Shown in pieces: positions 10,242 through 22,300 of a stretch of 29,812 nucleotides of DNA. The notes under the pieces were generated by a model. That model ran no database searches. It was not told the origin of the DNA and was given only the letters and a program-made list of their open reading frames with translations. The DNA lies in the NCBI RefSeq assembly GCF_000611645.1, contig NW_014013607.1, positions 1 through 29,812 on the forward strand, read 5' to 3'. Source of the stretch: Monoraphidium neglectum (taxonomy: Eukaryota; Chlorophyta; Chlorophyceae; Sphaeropleales; Selenastraceae). The translations under genes were made by a program, and so were the position numbers. Position 1 is the first letter of the stretch, and each line of letters starts with the position of its first letter.

Positions 10242-12007
10242 AGCCAGCACCACAGGCAACAACCAGAGCCTATAAAAGCTCAGGCCCACCCTCTGCTGCT
10301 GAGGGGCGCCGTGAGAGGGTCACGAACGTGCTGTGCCGCTGCCGCTGGCGAGTTGCATCAAGGGCTGCGAGCGCTGGCGCGTGGCGCAGCCATGCCACGC
10401 CCCACAGGAACGCGAAAGTCCTTCTTCGCAACAGCTATAAACTCGTGTAATACCTAGTGAGTGCGTGCGATGCCGCGGGATGGAACACTGGAACTCGCCA
10501 CCTGGACTGACAAAAACCCCGAGGAAGCTTGCAGGCGAGGCTGAGATGCTAGACAACCCTCTAAATCCCTTTGGCGCTTCTTCAGGCAGCACGAGGCAGC
10601 AAAACGGGCTGCCGCAAGGGTCGTTGCTGAAACGTCGAAGGGCACTCGTAGAAGACTCACCTAGAAACTTTGCTTGCCTACACACCCTTGAGCGGCTCCG
10701 CTTGGCTGCGACGGGCCCGGAGTCCGGCCACACCCGTACTAGAAATGTGCACTGTGAGCAGCGTGTACGACCAGAATGGAAAACTGAGCATATAAAACAC
10801 CGGTGTTAGGTCCCCCGTAAGCCTTAAATGGTATGAAGGATGCAAGAGCTGTACCCCCGCGCTGCCGGGCGGGTCGGCACACAGAACCCGCCGACCAGCC
10901 GCCGACGTGCTGCAAGGTGTGTATCTAATATTGCAGTTGTGCCTTCGTCTGTTTTCATCGTTGAAGGTTTGAAATATGACTCGCCTGAAGTATCAACAGC
11001 GGGCATTTGATCACAGGGCAGGCGTGTCTTCATGCCTTGGGGCCACAAACTGGCTTAGGTGAGCTTTGGTGCAATCCAGGGACCAGGAGAGACTCTCGTG
11101 CGCCAGCTCCACTGATGAATTAACGTGTTTGAAGAGCAACACTACGCCGATGATCCAACTGTTCACGCATTTTGTTTGAAGGGCAAGCCTGTGTAATTGC
11201 CAGCAGCTGTCAGTGGCGCTTACTGTGAGTGCAGCAAAGCAGGGGTGGCATCAGCAAGGGCCTCGAGTCGTTTGCCAGTAACGTGGCAGAAAACAAGGCG
11301 TGCGAGCAGGCACAGGGCTCACGCGGTGGGGTCACTGCTATTGCAACAGCGTAGCCGGAGCATGGGCCCGTGCCGTCTATGCGGAAACGCGCTCTATGGC
11401 TTGAAAGAGGGGTCCAGCATCGGAGGGGTCGGGCATCGGCCGCCAGTGCTTGATGTGAGAAGATTGCAGGTCCAAAAACCAGCCATGATCAAGGGCGGCA
11501 CGGCGGCATGGGTGCGCCTTGCGCACGCGTGGATGCACAGACGCGCACTCGACAGCCGCAGCTCCCAATCCTGGTTGACGAAAGCAGGATGGATGGCGCG
11601 CCCAGCAGGGAAAAGAAGTGCAATCTTACGTCATGTGTGACGGCTCTGTAAAGCCCAGCCCGGCCAACACCCACGGTTCAATGCCACGTAACGCTCGTGT
11701 CAGTGCCCGGTCAATACATAAACAGCAGAACACGACGGCTCTGGGGCCATCCACGACTTGTGCCCTGTTAAACCCCGGCAAGCAGCAGTCGACATGGTCC
11801 TGCCTTACTGGAGGTGCTCTCACACCATCTGGCAGCGGAGGTGAGTGGGTCACTCGCGGCCCCCTCTCTTCGCCCCCCGGCGCGTCATGCACTCGCCATT
11901 TTCAAACGAAAAGCGGGTTCTTTTTGCCAAGCTGCACCGTGATAGTCTCACAGCGGAGCGGGACCCAGGGCCTGCCCCAGCTCTCAGGGCAGCGCCAGAG
12001 CGGGTGG
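10242..12007. other. Intergenic region between kinesin and coiled-coil gene
   Basis: This 1.77-kb interval should hold the kinesin 3' UTR and the promoter of the coiled-coil gene. I find no exon that joins to either neighbour. Plus-strand TATA-like strings occur near 10270 (TATAAAAG), 10434 and 10791, but they point away from the minus-strand gene. A 147-codon plus-strand frame at 11197-11640 has no splice context and unremarkable composition. I did not find a TGTAA on the minus strand for the kinesin. Confidence 0.45.
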
Positions 12008-12371
12008 CTACTGCACTGCAGCACCGCCGCTTGACTGCAGCGGCGTCCCGCCTGCATTGCTCGGGCTACCTCGCGCCATTGCTGCGACTGTCGCTGCCAA
12101 TAGCCGCTGCAATGCTGTCACCTGCCTCTGCAGACGCTCGCCGCCTTCGCCGCCGGCACGGTGTGCAAAGATTGTCCCGCTGCCGCCGTCCATTGCATCT
12201 GACAGACCCTTGGACAGCTGCTGAGCCAGAGGTAGCACCTTGTCCTCCAAGATGGCCTGGAGTGCGGCCTTCTCTTTTGCTGCAAAAGCGACCTGGCTGC
12301 GCAGCGTCGACACCTCTGGACCGTGCGGCACGCTTGCTACCGCCTGTGACTGGGCGGCTGCCATGGCCTGC

Positions 12372-12403
<32 letters not shown>

Positions 12404-15400
12404 GGCCGCGACCACGGCGGCAAGTGAGCCAATGCTCGCTCCGCTCGCGCGGCGGGCATGCTGCTGCACTTCAGCCTGCAGCTCTGCGTTTTCCAGCTGC
12501 AGTGCCCGCACCTGGTGCTGAAGAGAGGCCGCGTCGTCCTTGTGTATTTAAGCAACAGGACACCGCAGGCAGAGGAGGGAGGAGGGTGAATGCAATGGGT
12601 TTGTTGAGGTCTCTTGGTTCGCTCCCACATGTTATCAATATGGCGTTGCACTCAAGGGTTGCACCTGCAATACAGCCACAAAAAACATCCAAGCAGGCTA
12701 ACGCACCTGGCTGCTGCTTGCGTCAGTGCCCAGCAGCGTGCCGCTGCGTGTTCGCATTGCCTCCGCCTCCAGTGCCGCACGCCTCAGGCCTGTTGTTGCA
12801 AAGATGACAAGGCGGTCGTGATGTGTGTGCCTTGGCGTACTCCAAAAGCATCGATGACTTGCCCACCACCACGCGAACACACGCAGCCCAGGTATGCCAG
12901 GAATATATGGTGCGTGCGGCGCTGTGCAGTATCGCAGCGCACCTATGAGCTCTGCAGTCTTGCCGTCCAGCTGGTCCTCCAGCAGGCGCTGGTGCTTGTC
13001 GTAGGCTTCAAGCTCCTCCTGCGGGCGGTGCCAAAGGGTCAACGGCAAGCACGGGGCCAGAGCCGCAGTTGAGGATTTGATAGGTGCACGCCGCCGGCCA
13101 TCTCATACGTCGTTGCGCGACGGTTTACATCCACCAAGCCCTGATCTGCCAAGGTGCAAGCTTCGGCCCTCGGCCAGCCCCCGCCGACCTGCAGCGTCAT
13201 GATCTGCTCGTCCCTCTCGTTAAGGCGCGCCGTCAGGGCGATCATGATGTCCCGCTGCTTCAGCAGCAGCTGCTTGTAGCGGTCAACCTGGAGTGATATG
13301 TGTTGGTTTGTGGTCACACGTTGCATGATCCCTTGGCCACACTCACCATGTCGCCCTTGGCCTGGTGCAACGGAACGCCTCATGCGCTGCTATGCTCACA
13401 CCTGAGATGTTCTTACGCCACATGACAATCAACCCCACCCCATCAAACTCCCCAGCTGCGTATCACCTGCGCCAGGTCCTCCTCAAACAGCTGCCGCTCT
13501 GCCTCTAGCTCCCGCAGGCGACTCTCATACTCCCCGCGGATGCGCTTGTGCTCCTGCGCGTGAGGCGCAGGTCGCATGGGAATGAGGGCTTTGGAAGCAA
13601 TGTTGGCGGACGCGCTTGCCAAACCAACTTGGGAAGAGTGCCCCAAGTACCAAGACCGACACAGAACCAGGATTGCTGCTGCTTCAAGCCGGCTGTTTGT
13701 TCCTCACACCTTGGCCAGTAGCGTTCTGAAGGTAGGCGAGTCCTCGGGCTTGGTGCCTCCGATGAGCAGCTGCCCCTGCATCGATGCAATCTTAGCCTCC
13801 AGCTGCCGTTTCTCCTCCTGAAGGTCAGTGGGCAAGTGGTGGTGATGAGCACCAGGCTTGACGCAAAACCCCCGTGTGTCAGACTCATGCAGGGCCATCG
13901 GGGAGAGGAACAGGGCTCGTCGCCCTGCGGCACTGACTGCATCACGTGTTGACTCCAGTTCTACAATACTGCTGTGCATCCAGTCGCAGCCGGCTGTACC
14001 CCTCCAAACACTTGAGACACACCGTGTGACCATGTTGGCCCAGCCGCACTCACCTTCTCCCTCATGAACTCCCTGCTGCGCGCCTCCAGCACCTTGAGCA
14101 CCTCCAGCTTCTCATTCTCCGCCTGGCGCTTCTGCTCCTCAACCTGAGGAATGGGACGAGGCGCGAGGGCTGCTCAGGGAGTGGCGCCTCGACGCATGCA
14201 TTTCTCAGACACCAACACACCATGAAAGCTTGAGGCAGGGGCCAGTCACCCGAAACCTACATCACCACCTATCCACCAGGACACACCTCGAGCAGCCTTC
14301 TTTTGTCCACAAGCTCCTTGCTGCGGCGCTGCAGCTCGGCCCTTAGCTTGCGCAATTCCCGCTCGTACCTGGTGAGACGGCAACGCAAGAGAAAGGTGGG
14401 GCCAGGGTTTCGGGTCGAGGGTGCAGCGTGCATGGCAGCGGCGTTGACGGGGATCGGGGCTGGCAGCAAGTTGTTGGCTCGATGCAACTTGCCCCTGCGG
14501 CCGGGAGGGCGCCCTCACTTGCGCAGCAGTGTCCTCTGGTCCAGGTCCTCATTGACCACCGCCTGGTTCTTGATGTTCTTGGCCCTGGGGGGGCGGACGA
14601 TGGGGAGAGAGAGGGTGACAGGCAGCAGGCAGCATGCAGCGAGATGGGCGAGATTGTTTCTAAAATGTTGTAAATTATGTTTGCTCGATCGCAATCAACA
14701 CAGGCCTCATGTCGTGCGCCAGGCAATGCGAAGCCAAAGCTGAGTGCCGACTGAACAGCACGCAGCAGCCAGAACCGGCGCGGCGGGCAGAGATGCAGGC
14801 GAGTTGAGCAGGCGCCAGAATCAGCCAGGTGCACCTGTTGGCAAACTTGAGCGTCGACAGGCTCTCCGCAAACGCCTCCAGCGCGGGGGAGACCATGCAC
14901 ATCATGGTGGTCTTACAGTTGCCCCCCAGGCTGTCCTCCAGGATGCGCGTGAGCTTGGAGTCGCGGTAGGGGATGTGCTGCCGGTCCTTGCGGTCGGTCA
15001 GAGCAGCAATCACGTTGCCTGCGCGGTGGGGTGGGGTGGTGAGGGGATTCTCAGCGTAAAGCCCCGCGCGCCCCACATGCTGGAGGCTTGCAGCAGCACA
15101 AGCAGGCCCAGTGCGGCCGGCAGCGTTGTGGGACTGGTCACCAGAGTGATGCTGCCGCTAGGCCGCGCACCCAGGGCTGAGAGCGAGGCGTTGATCTTCT
15201 TTGACTCCTCCAGGCGCTTGCCGGTCGCCCCGGTGATGTGCACCCTCTCACTCCCTGCCAGGTCCACCAGGTTCAGCTTGCCCACCTTGGGAGGGAGGGG
15301 GGTGCGCGGAAGGTGCAAAGTTTGTTTTCAGAAGCAGCAACCCGCCAGGTTGCGGGACCGCTCCCGGGAAAGCTCAAGAACGGTGCAGGCCCATCTCGAG

Positions 15401-15801
15401 GGCATCGACCCCGCATGAACGCTTGAGGAAGGGTAAGGCTCCTCACCCTGATGCTCTGCTGCGTGCTGAGAGCTGACGACGAGCCGCCCCTGCCAGCCGC
15501 CCAGGCAGGCGGCCGCCCCATGAGGGCGTCTATCGCGAAAGTGAGCAGCGGAGGGTAGGTGATGTCACGTCAGCTGGGGTGGACACGTGAGGCACCTGGC
15601 CTAGAGTGGAGCCCCTACCAGGCACACCATAGATCAAAACCAAGGGCCCCAACGCAGGTGTCAAGTTCGGCCACCCACCGGGCGACGAGGCCTCCGTGTC
15701 AGTGCCGGAGCACTTCTCCACGATGATGATGCACACTGCGTGAGACCGCGACGACACCTCGTTCATCTTGGTCGCACCCGTCGCACGCTGTAAATGGTGC
15801 G

Positions 15802-15871
<70 letters not shown>

Positions 15872-18405
15872 CGTGCGCGCGCGCACGCATGCGCGCTTAC
15901 AAGTGCAGGCTTTCGGCGAGACATGACTTCGGCCCGACATGTACACAGCGTGAGACCTCTTAGCTGAGAGGCTTCACAATCAATCTGCACAATCGGAAGC
16001 GCCAACGCATCACAGCCGCCTACTGTACACAGACCATCCCAGATCAGAATGCAGCATCCCGCACCTGCTCAGCGCCACGCATCATGAGCTCGTACACCTC
16101 CCGGGGCGACCGCACCACCCACTCGCTCAAACCATCGACGAAAACGCCGCGGCGTCGGTCCTCCCTGCACAGGTGTTGGTGCACATGCATCAAGGCATGC
16201 ATGAGCAAACCGCCCAGCGTAAGAAGACAACACAGCTAGCTTCTGTCAGTGGCGAGCATGCACTGTCTTCTACCATCCCAGCCGTGTCTCTGCGACCCAC
16301 CTGATGACAAGGTTTGTCCTGTCGGGCTTGAGCAGGTCGCTGATGACCTCATTGTAGATCTGGAGGTAGCTCAGGCGCACCAGGTACCTGCAGGGCGGGT
16401 TGTGCGATTGATTATGGGCCCGATGCAGCTAATCAGGCCGTGTGCGGCTGGCCTTCCAGTGATCAACGGTGGGCTCGAAGGAGTAAACCCTTTCTGCCTG
16501 AATTTGTGGAGTCGCATCAGCTTGACATGCTTGCTGAGTGGTCAGCACACAATACATGCCAGCTGCGTCAACACAGAGTCGCCCCACGTCCGCACCTGCT
16601 GCTGGGCTCTGGGTCATTCTGGATTTGGCAGAAGATGTCCTCAATGCTGCGCGGGATGATGCCCCTCAGGGGCCCCTCCAGGTCCCCTGGCAAAACACGG
16701 GGCGCAGCAGCGGCAAGGTGGGCCACAAGCATGTCAGACAGATGACACCACACATGCGTGCTTCCGTGCATGAGCCATGCAGCTGCTGTGTGCCCCTGCA
16801 AATCGCCTTGCACAGTGCCTACTTTTGGTGAACGTGCTGTTTGGCAAAGTGGTACAGTGGCACCCCTGCTGCGGCTGGCAAGGCCATTGCGGATGGAGAG
16901 CAGGCTGGGGCATCCACCTGCCACCCCCTCATCCTCCCTGACACGGGCCGCACCCTCCATGGTGTACGTCTTGCCAGTACCGGTCTGGCCGTAGGCGATG
17001 ATCGCCGCATTGTAGCCCTGAAGGTAGAGGTACAGCGGCGCAGCGACAAACCGCAGTCGTCAGTGTGCCATGGCATATGCATGCTCGATTGCTGGTTGGC
17101 TGGTGGCGCCTCGACCCAGGCACACGGGCACCATCCCCCAGGAGTGAGCTTGCGCACACCTGCAGAGTGGAATGGACCAGCTGGCGTGCAGACTGGTTGT
17201 ACACGTCCTCCTGGCTGCTGTCCTGGTCGTACACGTGGTCAAACGTGAACCTAGGGGCGCGTTCGGGTGCAGGCCGGCAGCGGCGGCAGGGCGTCTGTCA
17301 TGAGGCAAGGGTGCACCACCAACTGGAATTAGGTGACCCCAAGGACGACCGCCCATCCCGTGCAATGCACGGTGTTTTGCTGCACGCCCACCCTGCCCCA
17401 CTTACGAGGTACTGCATACGCCTCAGCACATGGTGAACCCCGCGCTTAAGGCGGCCCTGATGTCAACCCATCCTTTCCCTGCAACCCCCCTCCTCCCCCG
17501 CACCTGTAGGTAGCGTACAGCATGCCGTCTGACGCAGTAGACCCGCTCATGGCCGCCTGTAAGTTTTCGCTGATTGTCACCAGCCGGTGGTTCGGCGGCT
17601 CCACCAGCACAGTGCACTGTTTGTGCCGGCAAGGCAGCGGGTGCGCGCGCAGTTGTAGGGTTCAGCGGGATCGTAGTGCGGGCTAGGACACACCGTCCAG
17701 GTGTGCTCTGCCGCCACATGCAGCACATATTGCACGCGCCGCAATGGGTGTGTGTTCCAGTTGCACAGGGGATGGGGCAGCCGTCCCACCTCATACGGCC
17801 TGAAGCCTCGCAGCTCGCGGGGCAGCGGCGGGCGCACGCGCACGACGACCTTCAGGGAGGGCCGGACAGTCAGTGTGCATCAGGTGAGAGGGCCAAGATC
17901 TTAGCCACAACCGCGCTCTGGTGGATTGGTGTTTCTGAAACACATACAACTGTTGGCTCCACCTCATGTGAGGGGGGTCACTGCGGCTGCTGAGGCTCCT
18001 GCCGACCAAAATGAAGTGCTGCAGGCACGCACAACTGCGCATTCCGGCTGCCGCATGAAGTCCCTGAGCAGCGAAGCTGCTCTATGCTGTGTATCGCAAG
18101 ATTTGGAAAGGTTCACAGCAGCAGACTGCCGCCTCATGCTGCCATGCTGCCTGAAGGGGGCTGGTGTATTCCCTGGCACCCCTGCACTGCCGGCACACCG
18201 CACTGCATGCGCTTGGCGGCGCCAACCCATGCACGGCCGTTCTAGCCGCAGCGGCTCATGCCTTGAAATTGTCATCCGACGGTGACGATGGCCAGTCCTC
18301 CTCGCCTTCCTGCTGCACCATGTGGTGCTCGCTCCCGCCTCCATCAGAGCGGCCGGGGTGCATGATGAGCGCCTCGAGGTGCTGCAGTTGAGGGTTGAAG
18401 GCCAT
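12008..18405 (-). CDS. Kinesin with N-terminal motor, long coiled coil and polyQ tail
   Basis: A microtubule motor ATPase. Twenty-one phase-consistent exons give about 820 aa: 18405-18262, 17849-17790, 17616-17504, 17250-17160, 17017-16954, 16686-16596, 16387-16301, 16164-16065, 15787-15679, 15529-15447, 15285-15171, 15018-14835, 14584-14519, 14368-14287, 14143-14054, 13817-13710, 13553-13467, 13287-13189, 13018-12943, 12789-12707 and 12538-12008. The start has a good context (GCCATGGCC). The motor begins [14 protein letters not shown] (about residue 48). The P-loop GQTGTGKT is at 146-153, switch I NEVSSRSH at 259-266 and switch II DLAGSER at 322-328; the motor ends STLKFANR near 414. A charged neck and coil follow to about 645, including [20 protein letters not shown]. 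The last exon adds more coil, about 12 Gln and a Gly/Ser end. All ATPase motifs are intact, so it should be active. The subfamily is uncertain: it is not clearly kinesin-1, -2, -5 or -14, and I suspect a protist/algal orphan class. Confidence 0.9.
12368..12403. repeat. (CTG)n tract coding the kinesin polyQ
   Basis: CTG/TTG units on the plus strand (CAG/CAA on the minus) encode about 12 consecutive Gln in the last kinesin exon, near residues 690-701. The CAA interruptions would reduce slippage compared with a pure CAG run. Confidence 0.88.
15803..15896. repeat. (GT)n microsatellite plus GC-alternating tract in a kinesin intron
   Basis: About 33 GT units (15804-15869) run into GCGTGCGCGCGCGCACGCAT and further GC alternation to 15896. 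The tract lies in the kinesin intron 16064-15788. Alternating purine-pyrimidine DNA of this length and GC content is a classic Z-DNA former. Confidence 0.92.
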
Positions 18406-18567
18406 GGCAATGCGTACGGCGCCTAAGAGCACCCCTATGTGTGTTTATTTTGCACGGCGCCAAAGCGCCCTCGCTTCAGGCCCGTGAGCGAGGCAAGGGC
18501 GGTCAACCAAAGCGTGGAGGACGTTCGCAAAAACGGCGGCCGCACGCGTGGAGACGTGCATAAACTG

Positions 18568-18575
18568 GTTTATAT
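18568..18575 (-). promoter_or_regulatory. TATA box of the kinesin gene
   Basis: TATATAAA on the minus strand lies about 163 bp upstream of the kinesin ATG. Transcription would start near 18540, giving a 5' UTR of about 135 nt. This fits the chosen start codon. Confidence 0.45.
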
Positions 18576-18625
18576 ACGTGTATCGATTGTGAAGGTGGCG
18601 ATCCGTGCAGCTTCGCTGTCGTGTT

Positions 18626-18670
18626 GATGATGCTGGTGCTGCTGCTGCTGCTGTTGCTGCTGCTGTTGGT
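18626..18670. repeat. CTG-rich trinucleotide tract in the divergent promoter
   Basis: Imperfect CTG/TTG units on the plus strand (CAG/CAA on the minus), ending in GTTGGTGATG. It lies just upstream of the kinesin TATA motif, so it is probably non-coding. Confidence 0.75.
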
Positions 18671-19319
18671 GATGCAAAAAGTGGCCACACCCATCTTAAC
18701 CGGGACCATGAGCGTCATCAAGCAAGATCGTAATTTCAATCAGTTTAAAACATCACAATGTCGTGTGTGCTGAGCCTAGAGTGATCTGATCAGATCGGGA
18801 TTACCGTGGCACCCACAAGCAAAGGAGATTGTAATAGATATTACGCAACTTGAAACTTCCTGAACCGGGGGAGGCCAGCCTGCGGCCTGAGGGGGACCAA
18901 TGGCACAAGTAGGAGGCCCTCCAGCCCCTCCACACAGCAGGGCACCGTGAGTGAAGGCCTTTCTGGTTTTATTTGTCGGGTGTACATGGCGAGCACGTTC
19001 AGGGCCAAGCAAACGTCCGCTCGGCGGCTCGGCGTGTACTTTGCGCCCACCGGGCCTGGCCTGGTCATCCTGCTGCCACTGTTGGCTCATTAGGAGCGGG
19101 TGGACCAGCTACCAACAAGTGCCCATGATCCAACTCGAACCGCTGACTGCGCCCTGTGCGCAGAGCCGTGCCCGTAGCATCCAAAACGCATGCAAAGCAG
19201 CAGCGGCCGGGCGGGAGCGGCCATGGGCAAGTGAGCGAAGCGGTGGCTGCAACGTGCGTTGCCCTCTGCATTGCTGCAATGATTGGCGGCATGCGACTGC
19301 CCATGCTGCCTGCTGCTTG

Positions 19320-22300
19320 ATGCAGCACAAGCGGGCACGTTCTGCCCCAGACATCTGTTGTGAACATTGCTCCGTGTGCTGGCCTCGACCCGTGCCACCG
19401 CCCCAGCAGCGGCCGCGGCCACCTGGGGGAGGCGGAGGCGGCAGCGGCAGCAAACAAGGGGCGGAAGGAGCAGTGGCGGCGGTGGCGGGGCGTCCGAACG
19501 AGCTAGAATCGCGGTTGCGGCGGGACACGCCATTTATCTGCAACATCAGGTTCAAGAACGACCTGCCTGAAATTCCCGCGGGTGAGAGGGCGGTGCGTGG
19601 TTGAGAGGGCAGTTGAGGAGGAAGGCATGGGCCCTATTGTGCAGCAGAGGCATCCCCACACTTACAGCCTACTAATACTGCCAGCGCTTTGCGAACGCTC
19701 TGCCTGCTTGTCTGACACGTCAGACCCCAAGCTGCTGCTGACGCGCCCGGAGCCAGAGGCGCTGGGCGCGTTCTCGGTGACGTCACTGGAGCGCCAGACG
19801 TTGCGAGACCTGCTGCTGCCGGCTGACCTGGGGATACCCGTCACGCCGCTTAATGCGGATCGCTACACCGCGCCTGCAGACGTAAGCGGCTGCTGCGCAT
19901 GTCGCAGTCTTGCAGGCGGCGCAGAGGGGGCGGGGCATGCGGCAAGGAAGCTGCGTCTGTGCTGACTGCATGCCTGTGTATGCTGACGGGTTTGCACAAC
20001 GGCTGAAGAACCCGCCGCTGTTGCCTGGCCCATGCACACAGGGGCAGCAAGTGGCGTTGGACCCCCGGGATGCGGCGCTGCTGCAGGTGGGCATTTGCGT
20101 CCGTGTGACGAGGCTTGCTGCTGCATCGTTCACCGTGCAGCCGACGCACTCCTGTGGGGCGCCTGTCGCAATGAGTATGCGCGACGCCGCTCTGTTGTGC
20201 ACGCTTCGGCCCCGCTCTGTGCGCAGGGCGAAATCCGGATGCCGGGGCAAGGGCCGTCGCCAGCAAAGCCCAAGCGGTTTGCTGGAAAGGCTGTGGAGGT
20301 GGGTGGGGTGCTGCATGAGGCTGCCTCCCAACAGGTGGTGGACGTATGAGCGGGTTTTGAAGGCGTCTAGCGCATGCACTATAACCACCACGGGCCCTGG
20401 CATGCGTTGAAGTGCCCTTGCACATCATTCTACACCTTTCACTCTCCGCATCCTACAGCGGCGCGTCGGCCCTAGCTCTGCCAACCTGCGGTGGTCAAAA
20501 CAAACATCCCTGCCTAACTGACCCAACACAACAACTAAAGGTGTCATGGCTGATGCGGACAACCTACATTTCTGCAGCAGACCAGGAAGCGGCAGGGGGT
20601 GTGGCGGCGCGGCGGGCAGCAGCGGCGGCGCAGGCGGCGGCGGATGACGAATGGCGGACACGGGACGGGCAGATCAGGGAGATTGAGGTGGGCAAGCTGA
20701 TGAGTGGTTCGAGGTAGAGGCTCGATGCCACACATGGACAGCTGAGGGCCAGTCACCACCAGCTTGCCCCCCGTTTGCACACATCTTTTTATCATGACTG
20801 GATGTTTCAGTGACAAGGCAGCGCCAAAATTTACGTCGCCTGCCCCGCACCCGCCCCTGTCCTCCAGGCCTCCTTTGCAGCAGCGCAGCAGCCAATCCTG
20901 CAGCACCCCCGCAAGCGTGGGGTGGTGGCCACAGAGGTGCTGCCCGTACTGCCAGACCTGGAGCGGTGGCCCCACAAGTACATCCAGGTACAACATTGAA
21001 CTGCAGGCTGCCACGACAGGCCGCGTATGCGTTTTGCATGTCCCCCAACAGGGCACATGAACGCCTTTGTTCAAGGGGGGGGGCGCCTTTGATCAAGAAC
21101 GCACACACACACTCCCTCTCTCTTTCTCTGACTTGCACGCACCACCAAAACAGAGCGCTGCATGCACACGCACCACCAAATCAGAGCGCTGCATGCACAT
21201 ACGTAATCGTGTAACGCTTGTGCGCCCGGCATGCCACACGCTCAACCTCTCGTCATCCCCAAGGTCCTGTTTGACGAGGAGCCCACCACGGACGGCGCCC
21301 TGGCCTCAGTCCCTGACCCCAAGCTGCGGCGCGCCCTGGCGGACAGGACCATGCTCAAGTCGTACAACCTGGCGCAGGGCGAGGGCGCCGCGCAGGTGCC
21401 TGCGCTGGCGCTACTGGTGCCATTGGCTGGCCTGAAGGTGCGGCCTGGCGATTGGGGCACATGTTTTGGGGTTGGCTACTCTGCTGGCGCTCTACCGCAG
21501 ATACCACACGCCAAGACCGTCACGCGGCGCGCTGATGCCACTGCCACGCACCGCCGCTGTGGTTTGCCTTTGCGATGGGAAGAGTACTCGTGAGTGTCAG
21601 GCGTCCATTGTCCCTCTCCTAGCGGCGGCCTTGACCCCCTCTCGCAGGCAGCGCGCGCGGGTGACGCGGCAGGGCTGCCAGCGGAGCAGGAGGCGGAGGA
21701 GCTTGAGGGTGACTACATGTGGGACCAGGAGTACGCCTGGAACCAGCTGGTAGGCGGCGCCGGGGCTGCTGCCGTGATGCCATAGCGCGGTCACGGATTG
21801 CTGCCATTCTGCAGCCGCATGTTGGGTCTCTGTGGATGGCACTGCTGCCTGGGGCTGGCAGTGACCATGCTCGGCCTACGCAGCGATGCTGCTGCCATCT
21901 GGCCCGTGTTGACCTCCTCACAAGCCCATGCCCGCCCGTTGACCGGCCCTGCAGCGGCGACCAGGGGAGGCCAATCAGGAGGAGGAGGCGCAGGTGAACA
22001 TGCATTTTGTGCGGCGCCTCCGCTGTTGTCAGAGTCGAAGCTTTATTGTACACAGGGCAAGCCCACAAGGTCCTGCATCGTGCTCAAGTTTCACGTTGCC
22101 ACCGTGATCGCGTTCCTCCACAGCCACACCTGCCGTATGAATCAGCAACGCCCTACTCACAATCGATGCCCATGCAATCTCAGCCACCCAACCTGCATTC
22201 CGTCTTCCTTTGACTAGGACTCTTACCTGCTGCGCCGTGAGGACGACAAGGTCACCTACTCACTCTTTGCAACAAAGGTCAGGGGCTAGCTGCAGTGGGC

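Larger units (their letters stand above)
18406..19319. other. Divergent upstream region of kinesin and PAF1
   Basis: The 0.9 kb between the two start codons holds the minus-strand TATA box (18568-18575) and a CTG-rich tract at 18626-18670. An open plus-strand frame runs from 18951 into PAF1 exon 1. I see no independent gene. An upstream PAF1 exon or 5' UTR could occupy the right half. Confidence 0.45.

Noticed and set aside
11197..11640. 147-codon plus-strand frame between kinesin and coiled-coil gene
   Set aside because: No domain, no splice context and weak codon bias; it lies where a kinesin 3' UTR is expected.
15699..15946. Frames coding long Thr-His repeats
   Set aside because: They are translations of the intronic GT microsatellite, not protein.
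19100..19200. tRNA-like box B (GGTTCGAGTT) on the minus strand
   Set aside because: Flanking bases do not form a T-arm and there is no matching box A or cloverleaf.
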